Shown: one piece after another, positions 34,135 through 47,352 of the stretch
Position numbering within the stretch: the first letter of the stretch is position 1
Layout of the letters: every line of letters begins with the position of its first letter
NCBI RefSeq assembly: GCF_964355755.1
Contig: NC_092680.1
Span: 4,875,001-4,939,000, forward strand
DNA from: Antedon mediterranea
Lineage: Eukaryota; Echinodermata; Crinoidea; Comatulida; Antedonidae
Direction of reading: 5' to 3'
DNA: 64,000 nucleotides
The notes under the pieces: generated by a model
What the model saw: the letters and a program-made list of their open reading frames with translations, nothing else
Databases searched by the model: none
Told to the model about the DNA's origin: nothing
Program-made: the position numbers and the translations under genes

Positions 34135-37100
34135 ATGGCGAACGAACCAGATTTATGTTCAACACATTGTGATTTGTGGCATAATATAGATAAACTTCAA
34201 AAAGAAATTATTATCTATGAACGCATACATGTTTTAAGTAATGAAAACAAAGAACAGGTAGCTATTTCAGTTAAAACGGAGTCTTCTTTACGTTACAGGT
34301 AAGTACTTAAGTATAGGCCTAGACTAGCCTACCCTCTAGATAGAGTAGGCGCGCCTAGCTAGTAGTAGTTAGGGCTAGGCTAGTTAGGCCTATCCTATCC
34401 TATATAGGCCTAGCTAGCTAGTAGCTAGGGCTAGGCTAGGTATGATCAGAGGCCTAGGCCTATATAGGCCTACTAGCTAGGGGCCTATTCTATAGAGCCT
34501 AGCCTATTCTATATAGGGTATAGGCTAGCTACTACGGTTATCTGATACTAGCCTCTAGGCCTAGACTAGCCTCTAGTAGGCCTAGAGGGGGCCTTCTAGG
34601 CGTACTAACTTGGCCTAGCCTAGGCCTAGGCTACTTATTTTTGATCAAAAAATGACCGTGGTAATGTGAACGGCATATAGGCCTAGGACCTAGGCCTATT
34701 ATATATTATTATTTGTTAGTGTTACTAAGTATCTATGTGGGCCTAGGCTTACTCTCTATATGCCTAGCTAGGCTAGCCTTAGTAGGCATAGGCCTAGTGG
34801 GCGTAGGCCTAGTTGTAACAATTAACAATAATAATGAAACTGTTTAATTTTCTTTCTTTTAAAAAAATGTATAATATTGTTAATTTAATTAGGAATGATG
34901 TGCTGAGAAAATTAGAAGACAATATAGAAAGGATCATTGAACGTTTACAACAGAACAAAGCACCTGCAGTTGCATTTGATAGTAGAACAAGTTGGCAAAA
35001 TGTAAGGTAAGTACATGGAAAAATGAGCTAGCAAATAATAAAATTTATTTAACACAATAATATTTGATTATTATGCATTAGTTTTTCAGCTGATGTTGGA
35101 CTCAAGTTAGATAAGGACAAAAGTGTTTCAGAACTCCGGTTTGACTCAATCAATTCAACTACAAGATTTGGTAAGGCGACACTATCAAACTTTATGTGAC
35201 AAAAAAATGTGATTTCCCCATACACTATATAAATATGATGATGTCATATCACTACCATATTTCGGCAAATTGTTTTGTCAAACTAGTTTGATAGTGTAGA
35301 CAAAACTTGAGATTGAAGCATCAAATAGATACTAAGGTTATGACATACCACATTGATTACTTGACTGTTAGTATTATGACAACGTTCTGCCATAAAATAC
35401 AATAAAGAATTCTGTGTAGAACTGGTTTTATTATGGTGAGATTTAGTTGATGTTTTGTATTTCTTTATTAAGCTCTGATGCTAAGCCTGATGTCTGAATG
35501 CTATAAACTAGTCCAAAGCAACACATTCTCAACTAAACGGTATGTTTTTTAAGATGAATGAAATTTTTTAATAATAATGAGTTGGTCAGTGTTTTAATAT
35601 AGAAAATGTATGTATTGTCAAGAAATATGGAAATAGCATTCTTTATTCTCACTCCTGTGGACGATCAAAGCATATTGATCGAAACGTCGAGAAACTCAAC
35701 AGTTGTTTTCAGAACTAATATACGTGGTGTACCGCAAACTTTGTATCAACATTGTTTCTGCCACTGCAATTACACAAAAATGTATCTTAAACATTTTCAA
35801 TTATTATCACCCAATTATCTAAGATATAATTAGTATTATAATTATAAAATGTTCGAGTTTTTCCTGAATTTTTTTTTTTTTAAATTATTAATGATCATGA
35901 TGTGTGATTCAATATTTGAATCAGAGGCTTGTGCATTCCTATTCAACCAATACCACAATCATCAGAACATTGTACATGTTACCATCATTATCATTTAACT
36001 GTATTTATCATTTGATAGAGACATTTATTACAGAGATCCTCAATTGTTTGGTAGCCAATCAGTGGTAGATGAGCTAGCTGACAACATAGCTTGTATGTTG
36101 TCTGTTCCTCGACATCATCTACATTTGGTAATTTTCAATTTTTATTCATATGAATAATTTTGTTTAAGGCTCTGTCTACACTAATTCATAGGCAGATTTT
36201 TTAAAATAAAAAAAAAACAATTAAAACGATAGGACATTACATTAAGTTTATCTTTTTTTTTTTTTACAACTTTACAATTTAATATCAACTTTTTAATTAA
36301 TCAATTTATAATTCTTATTTTTAGTTGGCAACGTCCAAAGGATGTCTAGCTGGTGATCTTAGTTTTATTGAAATGGATGGTAATTGTGTAGATTGCTCAA
36401 CCACTACAACAGTTAAGTGTGTAAATATTCATTTTAAACGAATATACATATATCAATAGCATATAGAGCATTCAAGTTGGTTAGAAAATAAAAAAGTTTA
36501 GTTATTTATTTTTTTTGTCAGGGTATTTTGGTTCCATCACACGTTGAAGGTCTTACAAGTATCCTTTATTGTTTGTTATCACTGAAAAGTGTCTAGACGT
36601 GCAAAACTGGCTGAGAGCACAGAAATCTGGCAAATGTCACCATCCATGATGAAGCTGCCAAAGTAAAATCTTATTACTGTATCCAAAACGGGGCTGCCAA
36701 ACTGGTTGCATAGAGAATCCTCAATCTTTCAATTTTTACAATATGATTGGCTGCCAAACTGGCTTACTGAATGCCCTAATCTTGAATATATCACCATCAC
36801 TTATGTGGATGAGAAATGTTTTCTAATATAAATGGTAAGCCAATGTTTCTATTTTTATTATCACTAAATGTTGCCAAGATATTCGTTCTGAAGCAAAATT
36901 TGTTTTAATCGTTGAGAAGGATGCAACATTCCAGAAGTTGTTGGATGATGGTTTACTGAAGAGAATTAAGAACTGTATCATTATCACAGTAAGAATCTGT
37001 AATTGTGGTGTCTATGTGGTTTCTATATGTTTTTATGCAGGCCTATTTTAATGTTAACATCAGGCCCGCAACAGAGATATTTTAAGCATTATATATTGTT

Positions 37101-39347
37101 TGACACAGAGCTTAAAATCAAGTTGGTAATCTGAATATTGTATGTGTATTTCACCTGTATTATGTTCTCCACATAGTATATACTGTATACATATTTCCGT
37201 CACTTAAAGATGTATTGTCCCCCTGAAAAAATAATAATAATTATTTAACATTTTTTTGTTGAATATGCCATTTTAATTTCACATAATAATTATCCACATT
37301 GACCCAAAATTAGATCAAAAAAAAAAATGATATACCTGAAAAACTGGAATTTAAAATAAAAAATAGTCAAATTGGCTGCCAGCCAATGGATTTTTGGTTG
37401 AATTTTACCATTTATTATGTCATTTTATAAGTGAAAACATTATTTTGTTGTGTTTTTTTTTCTTAGGAAGTGATTAACTTTATTAAAACTACAAAATAAC
37501 ATATTCAAAGTCTGATTTAATTAATCTTTACTTTTTATGTTTTTGGGGGACAATACATCTTTAAAATGAATAAATACCATTTTGTCACCAGGGTAAAGGT
37601 TTTCCAGACATCAACACAAGAATGATGGTGCGTAAATTATGGGATTGCTTTCATATTCCAATCTTTGGTTTAGTTGATGCGGATCCACATGGTGTGTACA
37701 AAAATGTCTTCAAATTGACCATATGCCATATTTCATATTTAAATCTAAAGCTCTGTCTACAACTATCAAACTGGTTTGACAAAAAAAGTGTGATATGCCC
37801 AAATATGACATCATCATGTCCATATATGGCCACATCACATTTTTTTGTCACATAAAGTTTGATAGTGTAGACAGAGCTTTAATCTCAATTTATCAATTAC
37901 CTATATTATAATTTACAAACTTTACTGACAACCATTTATCATAATAATGGCAGCAACAAAGAGGATGAAAGCAATAAAGTCACTGATGACTGCATTGTAA
38001 ACATCTTTAAATAGGTCTACTTTCTATAAATATAGAATGTTTTGTTTTATAAAATATTAGGCTACAATATAATTGACAAAATATATAGGTAATTAATATG
38101 TAATTATCACTTGACTTTCAGGTATTGAAATACTTTGTGTTTACAAATTTGGATCAAAGGTAGGCTACTATTGGTGCCCCTGTAACTTGTATACACTATT
38201 ACACTATACACTACTTCATAGTATTGATCTCTTTTGCAAAACTGTCTTTTATTTCAGTACAGGCATACTCGTTTGATTCTCAAAACCTGACTGTCCCCTA
38301 TTTAACTTTTATGCTCTGTACACTATCGAATTAGTTTTACAAAAGAAGTGTGAAAAATATGGTAGTGATATGCCCAAATATTGTGATATGACATCCATAT
38401 GGGCACATTACATTTGTTTTTCACATAAAGTTTGATAATGTAGACAGACCTTTACACGTTTTAGTCTTGGTGTCTCTTGCAAGACTTTCTTTCATTTCAT
38501 TATAGTCATACTCATTTGATTCTCACAACCTGACTGTCCCAAGTATACGATGGTTAGGAGTTCTACCTTCAGACATCAAACACCTTCAAATACGCAAAGA
38601 AAGCCTTATACCTCTTACAAAGGCTGATATGGATAAGGCAGGAGAACTTATAAAAAGGCCTTATTACAAACAAATACCAACGTGGATGAAAGAGGTAAGA
38701 TTTATACAATCACATTGTAAACAATAATATTTTAGTAGTTAGTTTGTTTGGAAATAAAATATCTATGTACATGTTCATTTCTACATAGTTATTTGCATAG
38801 TTTATTTAAAAATATATTATCCCCCTAAAAATATTTTTTTTTTCTCACAAAAAAATGTAATATAAAGCAAAAAATACTTGTACAATGGTTTTTGTCTTTT
38901 AAATCTTTAAGAATAATTTATTATCAATTTATCCATATTTAGATGTGGCGATGTTTACCTGTAGTGTTATATTATACACTCAATCCTCCCAATACCGGAC
39001 ACTTTTGAACTAGCATTTTATGTACGGTTTTCTATAACGTCTGGTATTCAAAATGTGTGTTTCTAATGGTAAAATGATTTTGGGACCTTTTGGACCTCAT
39101 GAAAAGGTCTGATTTTTAGGAGAGTTTCCGGTTTTTAGAGAGGTTGGATATTGGGAGAGTTGATTGTATTTAGTTTAATTCGAAGTATATTAATACTTTT
39201 TCCCTTTTTTTTGGTTTGTTATTTTAGATCCAGATTCTACTTACAAGTGGTTATAAAGCCGAAATACAGACACTCACCGCCATCTCAAACAATTTCCTGA
39301 CCGATGTTTACATTCCAAATAAAATTCAACATGGAGGATGGATATAA
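34135..39347 (+). CDS. SPO11: SPO11 meiotic endonuclease, copy 2 (intact)
   Basis: Exons: 34135-34298, 34893-35006, 35082-35170, 35473-35539, 36019-36127, 36325-36411, 36522-36558, 36879-36988, 37592-37691, 38122-38159, 38506-38694, 39228-39347. The total is 1224 nt, 407 residues, close to the vertebrate protein's length. All splice sites are GT-AG, with exon 6 using the donor GTTAAG. Catalytic Tyr149 is in RDIYYRD, Toprim E235 in LIVEKDATFQ, and D288/D290 in VDADPHG. The C-terminus ends in IPNKIQHGGWI. The protein should act in meiotic nuclei as the strand-cleaving subunit with a TOPOVIBL-type partner (family knowledge). Intron 1 is the empty-site counterpart of the Gypsy insertion in copy 3. 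Confidence 0.95.
34311..34830. repeat. AGGCCTA-rich segment, SPO11-2 intron 1
   Basis: About 0.5 kb dominated by AGGCCTA, CTAGGC and GCTAGCTAG words with many nested palindromes. Expanded about threefold over unit 1. Confidence 0.9.
35172..35311. repeat. M1 fold-back MITE, SPO11-2 intron 3
   Basis: Orthologue of 15593-15722. It begins right after the exon 3 donor and ends TTTGATAGTGTAGAC. Confidence 0.8.
37746..37881. repeat. M1 fold-back MITE, SPO11-2 intron 9
   Basis: Orthologue of 18033-18168, nearly identical. Confidence 0.9.
38311..38453. repeat. M1 fold-back MITE, SPO11-2 intron 10
   Basis: Orthologue of 18598-18740. A partial duplicate of exon 11 precedes it here too (about 38244-38303). 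Confidence 0.8.
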
Positions 39348-39557
39348 CTATTTTTGCTTTTCCTATGAAGACATACAGTTGACCAAAATAATTGCAATCA
39401 AATTTCAAACATTTTTGTTGATTTTGGTTGTTTTACTTTTAATAAATCTTTGTTGTACAATATGCAGTTGAGGTTTAATTAAAAAGAAAGCATTGGAATA
39501 AAGAAAGTGATAATCACTGTATTTTACCACATATCATGTTTGTTTTCTGTGTATTTT

Positions 39558-39929
39558 CACGCTGCTGCTCTAGCCCGCTACGTCACACGAGATGACTCAT
39601 TCATTAGATGAAATCAAGCAGCTTTATAGTACTACACTTTGACATTTTTGTTAAAATGGAAACTCCACTATAATTTATTGGTACCACCTGTTGAATCCAA
39701 AAACGGCTGAGAAAAGAGTCTAACGACAAATCCCTAAAGCATTCTGGTATTTATGAGTCCCATGATATAATTCGCTGTCAGATAATCATTGAATTATTAT
39801 CAAAACAGTCCATTGAAGTTTTTGTTTGTAATAGGATACTTGAAGTATCTAGGTGTGATGAAGTGACCCCCAGACTTGACCTTAGCAATAACAATAAGTG
39901 AGCAGCGTTTTTTGTAAGAAATATTCTTG
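39558..39929. mobile_element. 377-bp mobile segment, copy 2 (inverted)
   Basis: Reverse complement of 28089-28465 with a few differences. It is inserted in a T run after SPO11-2: units 1 and 3 read GTGTATTTTTTACTTTG without interruption (about 19926 and 62650). Confidence 0.8.
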
Positions 39930-40632
39930 TTTACTTTGTAAAATAATATTAATCTGTTCATTTTCTTTTAAATGCGATTAATGCGTTCCATAAAAGCAAT
40001 CGTTTTGAATCAAGAGCGCGACTCGAATCAAGAGCGCGACTCGAGTCGAGTTGTTTTCGCGAAAGACCCAAGCACTTTATACCAAAGAATATTCTTTGCC
40101 TACCATGCAGAATGTGATTACCACCTGAGTGAGTTCTTTATTTTATTTTGTTAAAAACTTTCTTCATAATTAATTAATAATTACTGTATTAATATTAGTG
40201 TCTGGCGTGTTCACAAACAGTAAGAGCGAAACGACCAGGCTTATTAACACCGAACTGTGACAACGAATAATACAGCATATAGGCCTAGAAGCTTAAATTG
40301 TTTAGGCCTAGAGCCTAGAGGGAGAATGATTATCAAAATGTTGATGCGTTTCAATTCCTTTTAACAGCATAGGTAAACTATGTTAGAAAATAACTAATGA
40401 TGTACAAATTAACCTAAATACACGATAATAGGGCCAAAAAGAAAGTAACAAAAAGGGATTTAGAAGATGGAGCGATTGAATGTAAAATACAAATGATATG
40501 GAAGGCCATATGTGCCATTAGCATTTTGAATAACCAAACCAGTTAATTGGGGCGTTATAATTAATACTTCTTGGTGTCAGTTATTTATTGATCCTTTTTC
40601 TACTATTTCTTCTCTACTACTTTCAGTTTAAA

Positions 40633-41909
40633 ATGTATGAAATTATTTGGTTAACATTTGTTGCTGTGTTATGGGGTGGAACAAATCCATTTATCAAGAA
40701 AGGAGGTGCTGGAATTGAAAAGATATCTGAACGAACCGCTGTACGACAATTCCTTGCCGAATTGAAATTTCTGTTCCTTAATTGGAAGGTGAGATACATT
40801 TGGTATTTTTGTTAATGTTATCGATATTAAATAAACAATATTAGATTTCAGATTTATTTCAACAAGGCATGCAAACCGTTGAGTAAAATAATATTATTTA
40901 CTAACAAATTGCTGTAACTGCTAATTAGAAAAAGTTTCACACAATAAACCACAAATATGTCAAACCATTATCAGCTTTCAAATTTAGGAAATTAAATAAA
41001 AAAGGGCTTCTGTCAAACAAATTACAAAATTTGTTTAATTTATTGATATTTTAATTTTAGTTAGTACTGTAATTCTGAAGAAAATAATAGGGAGGTTTCG
41101 CAACCTTACGAATACGATAACGAAAACGGATACGTCACACATTTGTGAAACTTTTGAGCTGATCCCCATTTCATATTCGTAAAGCGTATTCGTGTTGACG
41201 AATATCACCAGTCATATTCGTAACTACAAAACGAGTATAGTTTTTGATCTATTTTGCACATTTTGCATTTGAATTAGGAATGATTCATGATTATAATATA
41301 ATTATATATTTATTAAATAGCAGTTTTTAAATTCCTCACTCGATTTGATGTTACGCTAGGCCTAGGCAACCAAGCACCAAGCTACACGTACCTGCGCTTC
41401 GCTCAAATTTACCGGAGTCATATTTTGGACGCGCCTCAATATTTCTTTACCATGCGAAACAGATTTTTTTATGGCTTACGAAAACGAATACGTGTGCGTG
41501 ACGTATCCGTTTTCGTTATCGTATTCGTAAGATTGCGAAACCTCTCTCTATTATCAAAAATAGGATGCAAGTTTCAAACCATACTTCACCTAATTTGCAT
41601 AATATGCAAATTAGCTGTTTTGGTTTTTTTTTTATAAGAAATAATATATTATGGCATATTGTTTCATAACGAACAGTATAGCCAATTAGAATAGAATAAA
41701 AAATGGAAACAAACTCAATCTTGCAATTTATTTGACAGGAAGGTCTAATTCTGCTTGGCTATTTATTTGTTTACACATCCAATATTCAAATACTTACACT
41801 GTAATCATTCATTGATACTAGATATTTTCTCCTTTTTTTCAGTATTTAGTTCCATTCCTGCTTAACCAATCTGGATCGATTTTGTACTATCTGACCTTAG
41901 CAACGATGG
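40633..41909 (+). pseudogene. TMEM234: TMEM234 copy 2, exons 1-2 only
   Basis: Exon 1 is 40633-40788 and exon 2 is 41843-41909, with the same coding content as copy 1 and both splice sites kept. The intron is longer because of a fold-back element at 41083-41556. No further TMEM234 exon follows before methyltransferase copy F. Transcription from the copy's own promoter could still run into downstream DNA, but a whole protein cannot be made from what is visible. Confidence 0.82.
41083..41556. mobile_element. Fold-back MITE M2 in TMEM234-2 intron 1
   Basis: About 470 bp with arms near 50 bp. The left arm is GAGGTTTCGCAACCTTACG then AATACGATAACGAAAACGG, and the right arm is the inverse (CCGTTTTCGTTATCGTATTC, GCGAAACCTC). 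Unit 1 has no insertion at the matching place (about 21115-21135). Unit 3 has it from 63709. Interior non-coding. Confidence 0.88.
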
Positions 41910-42747
41910 GTTAGTTTTGTTTTATACAGTAGTACCCGTATTATAGGGACACCTTTGGAACTCAACAAAGTGACACCTTTGGAACACAACACAGTGTCAC
42001 CTTAATAGAAATTTCTCTCAATAAGTGTATATACTTTATTTATTCACCAGACTGTACAGTACAACATGTTTAATCAACAGTTATTTTTTTACACAAATGT
42101 GTGATATTACAAAAAATCCAACACCATATAAATACGAAAAAAGAAAGAAAAAATTGAAAAGAAAAATTTTAGCAGAAAAATTATCGTCTGAAGAGATTGA
42201 CCATAGTGTTACAACATGTATTGTATTTCCCCTTGTTTGTTTCATAGTAAAGTTTGTTGATATAAAATTTGCAGTACACCAAATTATATTTGTTCTGAAA
42301 ATAACTGTTGAGTTTCGCGACGTTTTAATCAATATGCATTGATCGTCCTCAGAAGTGAGAATGTCGAGAAACTCAACAGTTCTTTTTTTCAGTTGTGTAC
42401 TGCAAACTTTATATCAACAGACCAATCAGAACACTACTTCCGTTTACCGGAAATTTAAGGTGTTGTAGAACATTTTGGGAAAAAACTACGAATCATACAG
42501 TAGGTCTAGTAAATTGTAAAAAAGTAGTGACAATTACAATAAAAAAAAAAACTTTTTAGTGTGAATCATGGCGATATTTCCCTATGGTTCAACAAACGAG
42601 CTAAAATGAAAAATATCAAATGAAAATATGTTAATTTATTAACTAGCTATATATATAAATGAGTAATGAGCATGTGCAAGTTTTTATCAAACTACCTAAC
42701 CTATCTGAATTTCGGAGCTTCAGGGAGGACATTCCAATTTAATTCAA

Positions 42748-45700
42748 TCACATTTTCTTAGCATGAAGGAAGTAACATTCACAATCAGAATACATAATGC
42801 CATCACTATTTACTGGTAGTTCTCGTTTACACCAATCCATCGCATCTTTAACAAATTCATCTTGAAGATCATCGGGTATTCGAGTTAATTGTCCAGACAT
42901 AGTGCGAACATAACCTTAAAAAGAATTTTGTTCAGTGCTTCTGCTAAATCAACAGTATATGATAAAAGTTTTGCCGTGATGTCGGCGGAAAAATCGTCAT
43001 TGACGCTATAAGGACTACGAATCGTAGGTCCAGTTTACACAAACTATTCGTGCACACTTTAAAGAACAGTGAGCCTACATCTTTCTAGATGAGGGTTACC
43101 CTGGTTCACACATCCACTGTCCGTGGATAGGGCAGAGAGTGTTAGAATGGGCAGCACTGACATGACGTGACTCTTGGGGAAAAAGCATGAGATGAAAATA
43201 ATGTAACATCTAATTCCACAGTGCCATGGGGAATGATCGTTGGAATGGCGCTATAGAAATGGAAATTATTGATTAATTGCCGAGATAATCTCTTACTTAC
43301 CATCAAGTTCATAATCATTTTCTATGATAAACATGGAGGGATCTATGACTTCTTTGCTGACCAATAAGAATCCTTCAGTTTCTAAAAGACTACACCAACC
43401 ATCCGAGTTTAAGTCATTTTTTATACCGCCTTCGTAATCCTGAACAAACAGAAATTGTACTGATTAAACATTTGAGTGTGTTATGCGTAAACAGTGCTTT
43501 AATAAATAAATAATAAATAAACTCTTCCCTGGACTAACGCACCTTAAGACAGCAATCTAACCATTGCAAGATCCACGTCAATTATCTGCTGAGCCCACGC
43601 AACATTTATAACTGTAGTAGCTGACGTTACCTATCAATTATTATATTTTTCAGACATATATCTGTAGTATATTTCGCGTTGAACGTTTTAATAAAAAAAT
43701 GTGACGCCTATAATAACACTATAAGAAATATGATAAAATGTAAACTGACCTTAAGAAAACGATTCCACTTTGAGTGGTTCTTAAGATAAGACGGAAGCTC
43801 ATTTTCTCCAGTTCCACCAAATAGGAAGATTGGACCAACAACTAAAATAAATAATTCTCCGCCTTGTTTCATACATTGTTGTATATTTTGGATAGTCTTT
43901 TTCTTATCTTTCACCCAGTGCAAGACGTACATTGATGTGACTTTATTAAACTGATTTTGTTTCCATTTTGAGAGATTTGTTCCAAAATCCTGAGCGTCAC
44001 AGACAGCATACTTCACATTGCTTAATTGGTGATGTTGTTTTGCATAATCAATCATATCGTCGGAGTAATCGATGCCTTAATTAATTAATATATTAAATGA
44101 AATAATTAAACTATAAATGAAGGTTGATGGGTGGCACAAATTCAGGTGGCAAGGGTCGAGTGGCAAAAGCCAGGATGAAACGGGCCTAGGCCTAGAGTGA
44201 CCCGTCTAATACAGGTGTCTGATCATTTCGGCCGCCAGTTATTTCGGTCGCCGGTTATGGAATTGCCAAATTCATGAAACGCCAAAAAGGACAAAATATG
44301 TATTGTTCATTTCGGCCGCCAGAATTGTAATTATTCTTGAATATGTATGACACACCATGTGTTTTAAAATTATTAAGCCGAATCAGCGGTCTTTAATTCC
44401 AGAAACAGCAGCGATATTTATGGCGTGCACATTGCCATCACTACAGTGAATTATTAATAATATTGTTTTAATAATAAGGAGGTGATGCTGAATTTTTTTT
44501 TATGTGCCAGTCAAAAACACTTTTATTTGTATGTTTTGCATTTATTAGGTCTATATTCATAAAGAAACACATTTTTACAAAGCACACGCATCTTTGGGAC
44601 CTGTAAAATAAATAAAAAAAATAAACATTTAATACCGTAATATAACTTTAAATTTACAGCAAAAACAAAATGTATTTAGCCCAACTGCACAACTGATCTC
44701 TGGTTTAAATGACCATGGTTCTCTGTGGCGTTGGTATTTTAAAGTTATTTAATATTTTTTTCACTGTAATAATACTGTATGTACAGTTATTTCTGGCTAT
44801 TTCAATTTGGCAAACCATACCTGGCGGCCGAAATGATCATGCCATATTTTGTCCTTTTTGGAGTTTCATGAATTTGGTCGTTCCATAATCGGCGGCCGAA
44901 ATGATTGGCGGCCGAAATGCACTGTGACCCGTCTAATACGATTTCGATCCAAGTCGGCCCTAAACCGTCTCGGCCAAAGTCAAGTCGGCCCCAAGTCAAG
45001 TCGGCCCCAAGTCAACTCGGCCCCAAGTCAACTCGGCTTCAAATCAACTCGGCCTCACGTCAACTCGGCCAAAAAGTAATCGGTCAACTCGGCCCCGTTA
45101 AAATATGGAACGCAAAAAGTGCAAATGAAGGGGATTGATAAAATAATATTTCTTCACAATTTTTTAACTATAAATAATTCTGACTTTTAATGAATATTAA
45201 TATTTAGACAATAATATATTTAGCATAAAAAATAGGAATGATTTCACCAACTTTCCTTTATTTACGTTTAATAAAATTTCAAATTGCACAATTGAAAACA
45301 ATTCGTAGCTGCGCCTCCCTGCGCCTTTGGCAGCTTTTTTGATATCTACAACTGCTACGTGTTTTCACTGACCGGGGGATTCCCCTTTTTTTTAAACGCA
45401 AATCATGGACAAAAAAGATATGTACGATCATTTTTTCTATGGAACGTAGGCCTCCGTCTTCGATTTACTAAAATGCGGTACCTGCACGTGTTTTTGTAAC
45501 ACGCGGGTACTTATATTCATATCGGCAATGAGTTCATTTTTTTATATGATATTATTTAATTATATTATTTTTTTTATTTCTTCATTTTTTTAAAGCGTGG
45601 ATAGTAAGAATCATAATAATATTAAGCACTTTTTGCGTTCCATACTTTATTGTGGCCGAGTTGACCGATTAGTTTGAGGCCGAGTTGACTTGAGGCCGAG

Positions 45701-45977
45701 TTGACTTGAGGCCAAGTTGATTTGGGGCCGACTTGACGTGGGGCCGACTTGACTTTGGCCGAGTCGGTTTAGGGCCGACTTGACCTGCACCCGTCTAATA
45801 CATACCAACTACTGACGACACGTTACGAGCTATATCCGAAGTAAAGTTTCCTGAACCGCAACCAACATCTAAAACTCTGTCATCTTTTGAAAAATCGAAT
45901 TTGGAAGTGTACTTATTGATACCGATTGCTTGCACCCGACGGCATTTTGAGTACATGGCAGACAATTTACTATTCAT
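42748..45977 (-). CDS. JHAMT-like SAM-dependent methyltransferase, copy F (intact)
   Basis: Exons in transcript order: 45806-45977, 43750-44075, 43301-43439, 42748-42914 (stop TGA). The lengths 172, 326, 139 and 167 nt match copies C and E, giving 267 residues. It is the unit-2 twin of copy D and nearly identical, but its exon 3 has the in-frame six-A run, so the protein is whole. D-type differences from C/E include GIDYSDDMIDY after motif I, VVGPIFLFGGTGENELP in exon 2 and the stop TGA directly after AKKM. Intron 1 contains the two fold-back elements FB1 and FB2. Substrate unknown. Confidence 0.84.
44213..44923. mobile_element. Fold-back element FB1 in JHAMT-F intron 1
   Basis: Twin of 23776-24470 with one extra GATTGGCGGCCGAAAT unit in the right arm. 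Flanked by GTGACCCGTCTAATAC at 44197-44212 and 44924-44939. Confidence 0.8.
44940..45786. mobile_element. Fold-back element FB2 in JHAMT-F intron 1
   Basis: Twin of 24487-25333. The number and sequence of GGCCGAGTTGACTT sub-repeats differ slightly from unit 1. Right flank GCACCCGTCTAATAC at 45787-45801. Confidence 0.8.
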
Positions 45978-46983
45978 GGTGCAAACTTTAAATGTAAACA
46001 CTCGTCGTACTCTGGTTGCAAACTGTTTTATTAAATATAACAAAAGAGTGATATATATTCTTTGATATAATAACCAAAGAATATATTCTTTGATATAACC
46101 AAAGATACTATAGCGCCGCCACGTGGCGCTATAGATTAGATCAACTTCTTCGGCCACAGACAATTTCCGGTCAGTTTAATTACCGCAAAGAACGGAAAAT
46201 AACCGAAAACAACCATAAACGGTCAGTATAATTACCGAAAATAACCGAAAACAACCAAAAACAACCGAAAACAAATAATATAATCTAAATACCGAAAATA
46301 AATTTGTATAAATTTTTTTTAATGTCGCCCTCTACTGATGGGTGTTTCTAGAGCTAAGACCAAGACAGAGATAAGACAAACAATGAGACACGACAGTATA
46401 ATACAGGATTATCGATTTCATTGTGTTTTGGTTTTTTGTTTTTACACAGGAAAACACCGACACGGACAAACAACAAACTTAGCACTTAATTAATTAATCA
46501 ATAATGAAAAAACAAAAAACGGGCCATAAAAATAAAATACGAACACGTATTTTGTAGGTTTGGCCTGATAAAATAAGAAACAAAGAATTACGTAAATGAT
46601 ACCGATATTTCGGAGTACAAAAAATACAATACGGTAAAAATTAAAATGTATTTTTGTTGCAAATAAAATAAATTAATTGCATTAGGCCTAAATGATAATA
46701 ATTGTATGTGTCAGGGTACAATAGAAATGATTTTATAATATAAGAAACAAAGATTTACTAAAGTGATAATTAAATGTTTTGGTAATAAGAATTATTAACG
46801 TCATGAACATTTTTCTATAAATATAAAACGAGTTCAAGTACGTAGGGACATGTACTAGGAATAATTAAATGTGACAATTTATCATGGCAACCCCATATTG
46901 ATTCTTTGATAGCTAAATCAAACGCACGGTTATTATTTTCTTAAACAATTGCGCCGGTCTGGTCTAGACGCACAAGCCTTATG

Positions 46984-47352
46984 CTATTTTTGTGTTATCA
47001 GGCTGTTCTAGAATACGCCGTCCCCGTTTGGGGAATGTGCTTAACTAAATTTCAGTCTGACTAACTGGAAAGTATCCAACGTAGGGCGCTTAGAATCACG
47101 TTCCCAGAGCTCAGTTACGACAAAGCAATGGATCAATGTAATGTGCCTGTGCTATGTGAACGTCGAACTAGACTGTGCAAGGATTACTATCAGAAACTTA
47201 AAAACCCTTCCCATAGACTACATCACCTTCTGCCTAAAGCGCCTAAATCTAGATACAATTTAAGACAAGTTAAAGAATTTTGCATTCCAAAAGTAAAAAC
47301 GGAACGATCAAAAAATTTCATTGTAAACTTTGGTCTCTTTCAAAAGTGGTAG
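46984..47352 (+). pseudogene. Non-LTR retrotransposon reverse transcriptase C-terminus, fragment 2
   Basis: Twin of 26528-26905. The codon for the Gln of SDQLES is a stop here (TAA at about 47062), and the upstream part differs by a small deletion. Dead fragment. Confidence 0.82.
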
